DNA from: CBDCYS01 sp965224215
Lineage (GTDB): Bacteria > Acidobacteriota > Terriglobia > Bryobacterales > UBA6623
Length of the DNA stretch: 64,000 bases
Assembly: GCA_965224215.1 (NCBI GenBank)
Contig: CBDCYS010000060.1
Span: forward strand, 1 to 64,000
Direction: 5' to 3'
A program made the translations under genes and the position numbers. This document shows, piece after piece, positions 16,756 to 25,474 of the stretch (positions are counted from its first letter, which is position 1; every line of letters begins with the position of its first letter). Below the pieces are notes generated by a model. The model saw only the letters and a program-made list of their open reading frames with translations. It was not told where the DNA came from and ran no database searches.

Positions 16756-18406
16756 TGCGGTGGCGTTCACTCGAGTTTCGCATGGCCGCGTGGTCGGCGG
16801 CGCTGCTCTTCGGCGGGCTGTTGTTTTTTGGCGCGGCTCTGTGGTGGGGTGTCAGCCACAGCATGGTTGCGGCACTGGACGAGCTACTCGTTCAGCGATC
16901 TGCTCGCCTGAACGCGTTTGTCGACACGGAATTCGGCACGAATATTGCAGAAGAAAACGAAGGCAGCTCCAAGGAGTTCACCGGAATTCTCGAGCACATC
17001 GACCTTCCAGGTCAAACTCTCAAGATAGCGGGGAGGAAAGTTCACTGGGGCCCCGAAACCGTTTTCGCAACTGAGACCGGTCAGTACGAGGCCGCTTCTC
17101 TAAAACCTGGTCAACCACTCGAGGTTGCAATCGAAAAGCTTAACGGCCGCTGGGAAGCCGCCCTCGTCTCGCTTGCGCCCGAACTCCGCGAGGTCGTGCA
17201 AGAGGAGCTGTCCGAATACGTGATCGCTGTTCCCGAGGGCAGCCTGATCCAGATCCGTGACCCAAATGGCGGTTCGCTCCTGGCGAGCGGCGGCGAGACT
17301 CCAGATGGCGACTCCCTGCCATGGATCGAGCCGCCTAGTGAGGGACCGACATTTCAAACCATTCAGATGGGCGGCGGCGCCTACCGCATCCTCTGCGAGC
17401 GGGCCTGGCAGGTATGCCGTTTCAGCTCACGGTTGCCTCCTCCCTTCGCACGGTTTCTGTTACCCGCGACCGGGTGCGCTCATGGCTGTTGTGGGCAATT
17501 CCGGTTGGACTGCTGATCAGCTTCGCCGGCGGCTACCTGGTGAGCAGCTCGGCGCTTCATCCCGTCGAGAACATGGTCGCGGGGACAGCGCGAATTCACA
17601 TGGGGAACCTCTCGGAACGTTTGGAAGTCCCCCGCACCGGCGGTGTAACGGAACAGTTGGCCGAGACCATAAACGCAATGCTATCGAGGCTCGAATCCTC
17701 TGTCCGAAGGCTCGATAGATTCACGGCGGACGCCTCGCACGAGATGCGCACGCCGGTCTCGATTATTCGAACGACGGCCGAGCTAGCACTCAGACGAGAG
17801 CGCCGCGAAGACGATCTCCGCCGCGACATGGAGGAAATCCATGATCAGTCTGTCCAATTGACGAATCTGATCGAAGACCTGCTGACTCTCGCGCGAGCGG
17901 ATGGCGGCGCCGAAACACTCGTGAAGACCGAGGTCGATCTGGGTGAGCTTATCACATCGGTTTGCGAACAGATGACCCCCCGAGCGGCAAGCAATTCGGT
18001 TCAATTGCGAGTGGAAACCCAACCGTGCCCGCTATCGGTTGACGGACACGAGTTGTCACTGCGGCGGCTGCTCGTGATCCTCGTCGACAACGCGCTGGAA
18101 CACACGCCACCCCAGGGATCCATCGTCGTAGTCGGCACGCGGGAGGATTCCACGGTGCAGGTCTCGGTGGAAGACTCCGGGGAGGGCATACCCGAGGAAG
18201 AACTAGAGAAAGTCTTCGACCGTTTCTATCGCGTCGACCCTGCGCGTTCGCGCTCGAGCGGCGGCTTCGGCTTGGGGCTCTCTATCGCGAAATGGATCGT
18301 AGAATCACACGGCGGGCATATCACAGCTACGAACCTGGTCGGGAAGGGGTCAGCCTTCACGGTCGGGCTGCCGGCGCCAGCGCGGCATCGGCCTAACTCA
18401 GCATGA
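16755..18406 (+). pseudogene. Sensor histidine kinase with DUF5666-like sensor region, one frameshift
   Basis: Membrane sensor kinase of the upstream regulator. Frame one (16755 to about 17412) holds TM1 (near residues 10-34) and the periplasmic domain with a DUF5666-like stretch (FTGILEHIDLPGQTLKIAGR ... LKPGQPLEVAIEKLNGRWEA). Frame two (from 17414) holds TM2 (WLLWAIPVGLLISFAGGYLV), HAMP, the H-box DASHEMRTPVSII, N-box VDNALEHTP, G1 DSGEGIP, F-box and G2 GGFGLGLSIAKWIVESHGG. The change of frame lies near 17405-17414, around CERAWQ followed by MPFQLTVASS. Every catalytic box is otherwise perfect, so this may be a recent mutation or a base error. As it stands the kinase cannot be made as one chain. 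Confidence 0.85.
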
Positions 18407-18606
18407 AATGAGGCAGGCACTTCGAAGCAGCTGGCAGCACCCCATCGGAAATCAGCCCGCGCGAACGATCGCATATTGACAATCCTCAGAGCAAATCGAG
18501 ACGCTTACCCGCCACGTCGACCCCGTAGCAAACTATCCCCGGAACAGGATGGAGTGCAGGTGTTACGAGTACGCGGGGCTCGCACCCCGCGCTCGTATGG
18601 ACGAAT

Positions 18607-19539
18607 TTAGCTGTCGCTGGCCGCGGCCGACGTGGTTGCTGGCCGGCGCGTCTGCACTTTCGGCGTCGCCAGATAACCCGCGATGCGGTCCTTATTCAGC
18701 TTGTTGACCACCAGCTCATAAGGCTGCCGCGATCCGATGACATAGAACTGTACCGGCTCCAAGAGAGTCTTGTTCTTCTTCTCGATCCTCTTGTCATCGG
18801 CCCAGATATCGACCGTGAACTTGTTACGTTTTTGGTCGACCTTTCTGAGCTTGATCTGGATCGAACCGACACGTTGCGGCTCTTTCGTTTTGGTGAGATC
18901 GAACTCGTAGTAGTTCCTCTCCCCGAGCTCCCGCAGCACATTCAACTCACCCGAGTTGGTCGCGATCAAACCACTCTGAACACCCAGGTCGCCTTTGACC
19001 GATCCGAGTTCGCTGATGGTCTCCTGAAGGCGGGCTTTAGTCTCCTCGACATCCACCTTGACATCGTCGACCGTGCCGGTCAGTGAACCAAGCTTATGGT
19101 CGGTGGTGGAAGCGACCTCATTGAGTTTGGCGAGCTCACCGCCCACTTCGCTCAGCTTGGTGTCGCGCTCAACTTTCTCTTCATCGATGCGCTTGGCCAG
19201 CGTGTTGGTGCGGCCCAGCACCTTGCGCTCGACTTGCTGGGCTGCTTCGGCAACACTCTTCTCGGCCGAAGCGACAACGCCCTTCAGCTCCTTAACGCTG
19301 CTGTTGACGGCCCACTCAGCGCGATTGACCGAGCCCTCGAGCTGAGCAATCTGCTCTTCATGAATCCGCAATTGCTCGGTTTGAACTACAAACTCTGCTT
19401 TGGTCGACCTTAGGTCCAGGAACAAGTAGACCGTCATGCCGATTGTCAGTGCTAAAAGCGCTAGCACCACGATTGGCAGAATCTTGGCCTGTGCGGATGG
19501 CTCCTCGGGAGTGAAACTAACCTCTTCTTCGGTATCCAT
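18607..19539 (-). CDS. Membrane-anchored coiled-coil protein, conserved hypothetical
   Basis: A 310-residue protein of unknown function. There is one transmembrane helix near residues 20-45 (ILPIVVLALLALTIGMTVYL) after an acidic cytoplasmic tail. About 150 residues of coiled coil follow (heptads rich in E, Q, L, V and K; for example QTEQLRIHEEQIAQLEGSVN). A compact C-terminal domain begins near 215 (NYYEFDLTKTKEPQRVGSIQ ... KFTVDIWADDKRIEKKNKT ... ELVVNKLNKDRIAGYLATPK). The topology suggests an inner-membrane protein with a periplasmic rod and a beta-rich head. I believe similar proteins occur in Acidobacteriota, but I cannot name a family. It is monocistronic and convergent with the kinase. 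Confidence 0.72.
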   Translation of the reverse strand: MDTEEEVSFTPEEPSAQAKILPIVVLALLALTIGMTVYLFLDLRSTKAEFVVQTEQLRIHEEQIAQLEGSVNRAEWAVNSSVKELKGVVASAEKSVAEAAQQVERKVLGRTNTLAKRIDEEKVERDTKLSEVGGELAKLNEVASTTDHKLGSLTGTVDDVKVDVEETKARLQETISELGSVKGDLGVQSGLIATNSGELNVLRELGERNYYEFDLTKTKEPQRVGSIQIKLRKVDQKRNKFTVDIWADDKRIEKKNKTLLEPVQFYVIGSRQPYELVVNKLNKDRIAGYLATPKVQTRRPATTSAAASDS

Positions 19540-19879
19540 AATATTCCTCGCTATTGGGGTATCTTGAAACCCTTGTGATTATTTTAGCATCGTTGTTGTG
19601 ACGTTTCCAACACTCGATATGGGTACGTACCCCAAAAGATCAATTTCCCGTTCCTCATCTGGACACTAAGGTTTGCACCCTAGTAGGTCCTTCAGCCAGC
19701 CCGGTACCATCTGCCCATGACGCCGATGCCAACCGTCCACCTCGTTCCGTCCGTCTCGTTCCGTCAACGTCATTCCGTCCACGTCGTTTCGTCCACCTCG
19801 CAATGTTGCGTCGAACAATGTCGGTCGAATTCTGGTGTCGGCGTCGCGGGACCCTACTTTGCTATGATCGGGCGTTCCC
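19540..19879. other. Intergenic region with a 14-bp tandem array
   Basis: About 340 bp between the divergent coiled-coil and glycosyltransferase genes. It contains the 5 x 14-bp array at 19734-19803. A short minus-strand reading frame across it is not supported because the 14-bp unit changes frame at each copy. Confidence 0.5.
19734..19803. repeat. Imperfect tandem repeat, 5 x 14 bp
   Basis: Five head-to-tail units of the form CGTCCACCTCGTTC with one to three changes each. The unit is not a multiple of three, so this is not a coding repeat. It sits in the divergent promoter region about 80 bp upstream of the glycosyltransferase start. Confidence 0.8.
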
Positions 19880-20809
19880 ATGCCGGAGCTACCCCATATT
19901 TCTGTCGTGATCCCAGTTCGAAATGAACAGGGAAGCGTCGAAGAAATCGCCCAGCAGCTCGATCACGTGCTGGTCCGCTGGTATGAAATTATCTTTGTGG
20001 ATGACGGGAGCACCGACGACACGGCAAAGAAACTCGCCGCCATGCACGACCCAGGCCGCCTCCGCGTGATTCGGTTTCGCGCGCCTTTCGGCAAGACCGC
20101 GGCTCTGATGGCCGGCTTCGCCGCAACCCGCGGGGAAATCGTTCTAACGCTCGACGGCGACCTGCAGGATGACCCTCGAGAGATTCCCCGCTTTCAGGAT
20201 CGCCTCGCCGCCGGGTTCGACCTGGTGAACGGCTGGAAGAAAACCCGGCACGATCCGATCAGCAAGGTGCTGCCGTCGCGCATCTTCAACTATTTCGTGC
20301 GCCAAACGACGGGCCTCAAACTTCACGACATCAATTGCGGCTTCAAGGCTTACCGAGGGGACTTGGCACGGTCGCTGCGGCTTTACGGGGAGATGCACCG
20401 CTTCATCCCGGCCATCGTCGCTTCACAGGGATATCGGATCGGCGAGATCCAAGTAGCCCACCAGCTGCGCCGGCACGGGAAGTCAAAATACGGCTTCCTT
20501 CGGCTATTCAAGGGCTTTTTCGATCTGGGTACGGTGCTGCTGCTGACTCGCTTCGAGGACCGCCCAGCGCATGGCTTCGGGTTTGCGGCGCTGGGCATGT
20601 TTGTGCTGGGCTTGGTCTCCGCCTTCCTACTCGGTCCAGCCGTGGCGTTCGACCGCGTTCCCTTTTCGTTGCTGGCCGCGATGACCTGCGCCTGCTGGGT
20701 CGGGTCGGTGGTCTTGCTCGCAGCCGGCTGGGTCGCTGAAATAGTCCTGGCGAACGGGTCTCAAGCAGACAATCTACCCTCCTACTCCATTGAGGAAAAG
20801 CTTGATTGA
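19880..20809 (+). CDS. Family 2 glycosyltransferase (dolichol-phosphate-mannose-synthase / bactoprenol-glycosyltransferase-like)
   Basis: A 309-residue membrane-associated GT2. The GT-A domain begins ISVVIPVRNEQGSVEEI, with IIFVDDGSTDDTAKKL and the metal-binding LTLDGDLQDDPREIP. The QTTGLKLHDINCGFKAYRGD motif and QLRRHGKSKYG are characteristic of polyprenyl-phosphate sugar transferases (DPM1/GtrB/ArnC-like). Two C-terminal TM helices follow (GFGFAALGMFVLGLVSAFLL; ACWVGSVVLLAAGWVAEIVL). It would transfer a sugar from a nucleotide donor to undecaprenyl phosphate at the inner membrane. The next gene, a flippase-like membrane protein, starts 19 bp downstream, so the pair probably makes and moves a lipid-linked sugar. 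Confidence 0.92.
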   Translation: MPELPHISVVIPVRNEQGSVEEIAQQLDHVLVRWYEIIFVDDGSTDDTAKKLAAMHDPGRLRVIRFRAPFGKTAALMAGFAATRGEIVLTLDGDLQDDPREIPRFQDRLAAGFDLVNGWKKTRHDPISKVLPSRIFNYFVRQTTGLKLHDINCGFKAYRGDLARSLRLYGEMHRFIPAIVASQGYRIGEIQVAHQLRRHGKSKYGFLRLFKGFFDLGTVLLLTRFEDRPAHGFGFAALGMFVLGLVSAFLLGPAVAFDRVPFSLLAAMTCACWVGSVVLLAAGWVAEIVLANGSQADNLPSYSIEEKLD

Positions 20810-20827
20810 CCTCACTCGAGGATCAGC

Positions 20828-21745
20828 TTGAATCGCACCGTCCAGATTCTCAAGTTTCTAGTGCCGTTGGTGATTGCCTTTTTTATCGGGCGCACGATAT
20901 ATCGAAACTGGCAGGAAGTCCAAGACGCGGATTGGGCGTTGGACGGTGGCTATCTCTTTATTTCCGTCTTGCTTACGGTGGGCTGGTTCGCACTTCGGCC
21001 TTACGTCTGGGCAGCGATCCTGGGCCGGTTCGGGCATCCCATCCCTTATGGCGCGGCGTTTCGAATCTTTCGGCAGGCGGAACTGAGTCGCTACGTCCCC
21101 GGGGCGGTTTGGCAATACGTCAGCCGTGTCTACTTGGCCGCCCAATGGGGCGTGCCCGCAGCCGCAACGATGGCCGCGACGATTATCGAAACCGTCCTGC
21201 TGGTACTGGCTTCCATCCTGCCAGCGCTGCTCAATATTCGTCAGGCGCTGCCGCGGTTGGCCGCCATCCAACAGGTATTGTTATTCGTCTTTCCGGTTGT
21301 CGCGCTGGTGGTTGTGCATCCACGGGTCCTGAACTTGTGGGCGGGCTTCTTGGCCCGACGGATGAAGCAACCTTATACGGAACTCCGGATCGGATGGGGC
21401 GCCGTCGCGGGCGTCTGCCTCACTTATTCGCTGATGTGGTTGGTCGTTGGACTCGGCATCGGCTTCTTTGTTCGCGGCGTGATTTCAATTCCCTTGACCG
21501 AAGTGCCCCTGGTGGGGAGCTACTATGCCGCTGCCTGGTTTATTGGCATCGTCTCGGTCGTCGCACCTGCAGGTATGGGCATTCGAGAAGGCGCTTTTGG
21601 CCTAATGCTCTCTCAAGCAATGCCCTTGGGCGCAGCACTGACGATCGCCGTGGGTGTGCGCCTTTGGATGACTCTCCTGGAGCTAGTGTGGGCTGGAGTC
21701 GGCCTTTGGTTTTTCGACTCCCCTAAACAAGAACCCCACGGATAG
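20828..21745 (+). CDS. Lysylphosphatidylglycerol-synthase-TM-like / flippase-like membrane protein
   Basis: A 305-residue polytopic protein with about eight TM helices. It shows the pattern of the LPG_synthase_TM (UPF0104/MprF-N) family: SRYVPGAVWQYVSRVYLAAQ (the conserved PG..W after an Arg), ATMAATIIETVLLVLASILP, and the C-terminal WFIGIVSVVAPAGMGIREGAFGL, where PAG-GxRE is the family signature. Members include the MprF flippase domain and several glycolipid-associated proteins. The position immediately after a polyprenyl-phosphate glycosyltransferase suggests translocation or handling of the lipid-linked sugar. Frame intact. Confidence 0.85.
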   Translation: MNRTVQILKFLVPLVIAFFIGRTIYRNWQEVQDADWALDGGYLFISVLLTVGWFALRPYVWAAILGRFGHPIPYGAAFRIFRQAELSRYVPGAVWQYVSRVYLAAQWGVPAAATMAATIIETVLLVLASILPALLNIRQALPRLAAIQQVLLFVFPVVALVVVHPRVLNLWAGFLARRMKQPYTELRIGWGAVAGVCLTYSLMWLVVGLGIGFFVRGVISIPLTEVPLVGSYYAAAWFIGIVSVVAPAGMGIREGAFGLMLSQAMPLGAALTIAVGVRLWMTLLELVWAGVGLWFFDSPKQEPHG

Positions 21746-22098
21746 TGAGTCCATCAAGGCGTCTGTGATATGCGGCTGTAGCCAGACAATTCAGAGCGCC
21801 ATCGTCTCCTCGGCGGCTCGCTTCCCCTTGATCTCTGGCTTAGCGCTGAGCACCGCGTCCACGCGCTCGGCAGCACGAATTCGTGAATATCGAAAGCCCC
21901 TAGCCCTTTGGTCCTGCCTTGGAGCGGCAGATTTCGCCGCCCTCTTAAGGTCTAAACCCAATGAAACCACCGTTCCTTATCCAATAGGCCGACGCGCCCC
22001 AACCCAACTACCCTACACACTGGAGCGTGCCCCTCTGCACCTACAAACGATGACTCTCCTGTTAGAGCGGCCTGCCTCCTCTTCCCTACTGATTTGCC
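21746..22098. other. Intergenic region upstream of the GGDEF/EAL gene
   Basis: About 350 bp. No convincing gene, tRNA or repeat seen. It probably holds the terminator of the flippase gene and the promoter of the cyclic-di-GMP gene, but neither is evident from inspection. Confidence 0.35.
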
Positions 22099-24706
22099 GT
22101 GACTCGTTTACCTGAGCTAGGAAGTCTTGGAGGTTCGAACGGCAGCGGACCGGCCACGCCGGCACCGAAGTCGGCCGCACCCCGGTCACCCTCCGCCCGC
22201 CCTGCGGACTCAGCTCTTTACGCCTCGCTTCGCCCGGTGAGTGTGACTTTGGCGGTTGCCTACGCCCTGGTAGCGGCAGTAGATTTCTTCGTTTTCTCCG
22301 CGGTGGTCCCCGCCGTGGCGGCCGGGCTATCCGCCCTTTCGTTTGCGGGACTGCGTCTGTGGCTTTACCACGGCCGAGGCGTTCCAGCACACCGAAGTCA
22401 TCTAGTAGGAGTCGGGGTTTCTCTGTTGTTGCTGCTCAACGGCGTCGTTCACGTCATTGTGATTCCCTCTCCCTGGCAAGCGGTTCATATCGTTGCGTCC
22501 CTGGTTGGCGCGGGATGTTTGTTCCTCTCCACGCGCTGGCTGGCTACCGTCATCGCCGGCTCGATTGGCGTTTGGGCGTTGGCTGCCTGGTTCGCGCTGC
22601 CGCGCGAAGAATGGATCGGCGTAGCCCTCGTCGCTTGGGTGGCATCCGTGGTTGGGCTGGCGACCCATAGGGCCAGGGTTAGCGCTCGTCGCGAGATTGA
22701 AACGGCCGAGCGGCGCAACGAGGAACGAGAACACTCCACTTTCGACCTTCTGGGCACAGCGATCGCTGTCGTGGATCGCTACGGCAATATGCTCGGCGCT
22801 AGTCAGGCATGGCGGCAGTCACAAGACCTTCACCTCTTCAGCGCTTCTCAGAATGATTCGCGGCTCAACTACCTTGCCTTTCTTGACGAGGCCGCCGCCA
22901 ACCACGTGGGTGAGGCCTCGGACATTGCGGCTGGGGTTCGAAAAGTTCTTTCCGGCCAGGAGCACGAGTTCAGCTATGAGTACTCGCACCCGGCAACTAC
23001 CGAGAGGCGTTGGTTCCGCCTCCGGGCCGGCCGTCTCAAAGGCGTCGAGAAGGAACGTATCCTGGTAACCGTCACTGAAATTACGGCTCAAAAGGAATCG
23101 GAAAGGCGGGCCCGAGAGTACGAGCAACGATACGCGCTAGCGTTTCGAACCGCCAGCGACGGCCTTTGGGATTGGGACCTCGCGAGAAAGGAAATCTACT
23201 TCTCGCCACGCTGGAATACGATCCTAGGATTTCGCGAAGGGCAAATCGGCAGAAATCCAGAGGAGTGGTTGAGCCAAATCCACAGCAACGATGCCCGAGC
23301 CCTGCTCGCCAAACTCTCCGATCATCTTGACGGCAAGATCGACGAGTTCGAGGGCGAGCACCGCATGAAACATTCCGATGGCAGCTACCGTTGGATCTTG
23401 ACCCGCGGAGTTGCGATTCGGAATGAGCTCGGAAAACCCATCCGCCTCGTTGGTTCTCAAGTCGATATCACAGCCCGCAAGCGTGCCGATGGCTTGAAAC
23501 AGAAGGATTCACTCTACGACACGCTCACCGGGTTGCCCAACCGAAGCAGTTTGCGGCAGCACCTGAAGCGGGCTGCCGAGGAAACCGGATCGAAGACGAA
23601 CGTCCTCTATGCGCTGCTCTACCTCGATATCGATCGCTTCCAACTCGTCAACGACGGCTTGGGCCATACCATTGGCGACCACCTTCTGATCGGCATAGCG
23701 GACCGCCTGAAGAAGTGTCTGCGCCCCGGGGACTCGATCGCGCGGCTGAGCGGAGATGAGTTCGCGATCCTGCTCGAGAACTTGAACGACGTCTCTCAAG
23801 CGACCGAGGTCGCCAACCGCATCCAAGTAGAAGTCGCACGCCCTTTTAAGGTTGGCGGACAGGAAGTTTTCACGGCGGTGAGCATCGGAATCGCTGTGGG
23901 GTCCTATGGCCGCGAAACCGCCGGGGCCCTGCTACGCAACGCGGATACGGCGTTGCATCAGGCCAAGACCCAGGGGCGAGCGCGCTACGCACTTTTCAAC
24001 AACCACATGCATGCCGATGCCCTCGACTTGTTGAGTCTCGAAACGGCTCTGCAGCGCGCACTGGAACGCAACGAATTCAAGGCGAACTACCAGCCAATTG
24101 TGGCGCTCGATTCCGGCGGAATTATCGGCTGTGAAGCTCTTCTTCGCTGGAGCCACCCCGAAAAGGGTTTGGTCCCGCCCAGCGAGTTCATCCCAGTGGC
24201 CGAGGAAGCCGGCCTGATCAAAGATATTAGCGGTTGGATCATGCGGGAAGCTTGCAGCCAAGTTATGAAATGGCAGCACGCGGGCTTGCCTCCAGTCCGA
24301 GTTGCGGTCAACATCTCCCCTGGACTGCTAAAGATCGAAGGCTTCGCCGCCTTCGTGACGAAGATCCTGGAAGAAACCGGTCTGGCCCCGGAACTGTTGC
24401 AGCTGGAGCTCACCGAAAGTGTCCTGATGGAAAGCGATCAGGACACGATACAACCCTTGGTCGAGCTTTCTTCCAAGGGAGTTCAAATCTCCCTCGATGA
24501 CTTCGGGACTGGCTATTCGTCCCTCAGCCACCTTCAGAGATTTCCCATCAGCAGCCTGAAGATCGACAAGTCGTTCATGCGCCACGTCGCGATCAACCCG
24601 GGCGATGCGGCCATTGCGTCCGGTTTGATCGCCCTCGCACACAACCTGGATCTTCGGATTGTCGCCGAAGGTATCGAGACGGACGATCAACTCGAGTTTT
24701 GTGTTG

Positions 24707-25236
24707 CCTGAATTATGCACAGATTCACTTTGCGAGTGTGGCTGCGTTCGTAGCGGGTTGGCGGTCGTCGTGAGGTGGTAGCTCGGCAACTGGTCTTTTG
24801 GCTTCTCCGTGTCCGGTTTCCCTTCCCGCCCAGAATCCGCGTCGTCAAAACCTCGCTCGGAAGTGACGTGTTTCCAGTGCGTTACGGCTAGTGCATAAAA
24901 TTTTATGCATAGCGCATAGCCAGGCTCTCAGATCAGCGCCCTCCCGACCACCGGCAGCAAGCCGCCGTAGGGAGTCGGCTTCCTGCCGCGGAAGTGGTAA
25001 GGCGTCGAAGCCCCGATTTTATTGGGCCGCGAGGCCGTCACGGCTGGGCCTTGTTGGACGGGCCTTTGGGAGCTATGCTGTTTTCGTCTGGTAACCATGT
25101 GGGTGACTTCCTTGGGGTTGGCTGGCGAAGCTGGAATCTTTGCCAGCCGACCTTTTTACCCCATGTTTTAGGGGGTCCCCAATGGTCCCTTGCGGCTCAG
25201 CCCTCCTCAGGTCCACGCCGCAGTGCATAATTCAGG
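24707..25236 (-). mobile_element. 530-bp non-autonomous IS1380-related element, copy 1
   Basis: Ends CCTGAATTATGCAC / GTGCATAATTCAGG match those of the 1800-bp IS1380-family copies at 31101, 52964 and 54886. It is flanked by the perfect 5-bp duplication TGTTG (24702-24706 and 25237-25241). It keeps both ends, the transposase ribosome-binding site and the first 50 or so codons, joined directly to the last codons. The residual frame is a 56-residue ORF on the minus strand (24928-25098, MVTRRKQHSSQRPVQ ... GRALI). Many substitutions separate it from the full-length copies, so it derives from a relative rather than from them directly. The second copy is at 50778-51307. Confidence 0.93.
24892..24909. 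repeat. 18-bp perfect palindrome inside the 530-bp element
   Basis: TGCATAAAATTTTATGCA reads the same on both strands. It lies about 185 bp from the element end, just after the residual transposase stop. Near-identical palindromes occur at the same place in the full-length copies, with one or two changes. It shares TGCATAA with the terminal repeats, so a transposase- or host-protein-binding role, or a terminator, is possible. Confidence 0.85.
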
Positions 25237-25474
25237 TGTTGCGAAGAAGTGCGAGGAAGTCCAGGGAATCCTCATTAGCCCGCCAGTGGAAGCCGACCTT
25301 TTCGCGGCCCTGCTCGAAGACAATCAATCCAAGCAGGTTCTGGCTCTAGCTCACAAGACAAGCGATAACTTGCCAGGGATACGATCCGACACCAAGCAGC
25401 CCAGAGCCGCCGGTGCAAACCCGCGGTAGGCTTCGACGGCATTCCAAGCCTCTGTCCGGCCGACGACGGCGCCG

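Larger units (their letters stand above)
22099..25429 (+). pseudogene. Membrane PAS-PAS-GGDEF-EAL cyclic-di-GMP protein, split by a 530-bp element
   Basis: Bifunctional-type signalling protein. The N-terminal 190 residues hold about five TM helices; two PAS domains follow (near 225-345 and 350-470, the second with the DGLWDWDL and DITARKRAD motifs). The GGDEF domain (near 475-645) has LSGDEFAILLE instead of GGDEF. The EAL domain starts near 665 (CEALLRWSHPEKGLVPPSEF; DDFGTGYSSLSHLQRFPI; IVAEGIETDDQLEF). At 24707 the frame runs into a mobile element and stops (LEFCVA). Removing the element and one copy of its TGTTG duplication restores LEFCVAKKCEEVQGILISPP ... GANPR to a stop at 25427-25429, the normal end of an EAL domain. 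Start is a GTG. Before insertion the protein had about 930 residues. Confidence 0.88.

Noticed and set aside
19666..19881. 71-codon minus-strand ORF across the 14-bp array
   Set aside because: The 14-bp period breaks the codon frame at each unit, so a coding repeat is not credible.
20806..21726. 306-codon ORF overlapping the flippase-like gene in another frame
   Set aside because: It lacks hydrophobic pattern or domain, while the alternative frame encodes a clear LPG_synthase_TM protein.
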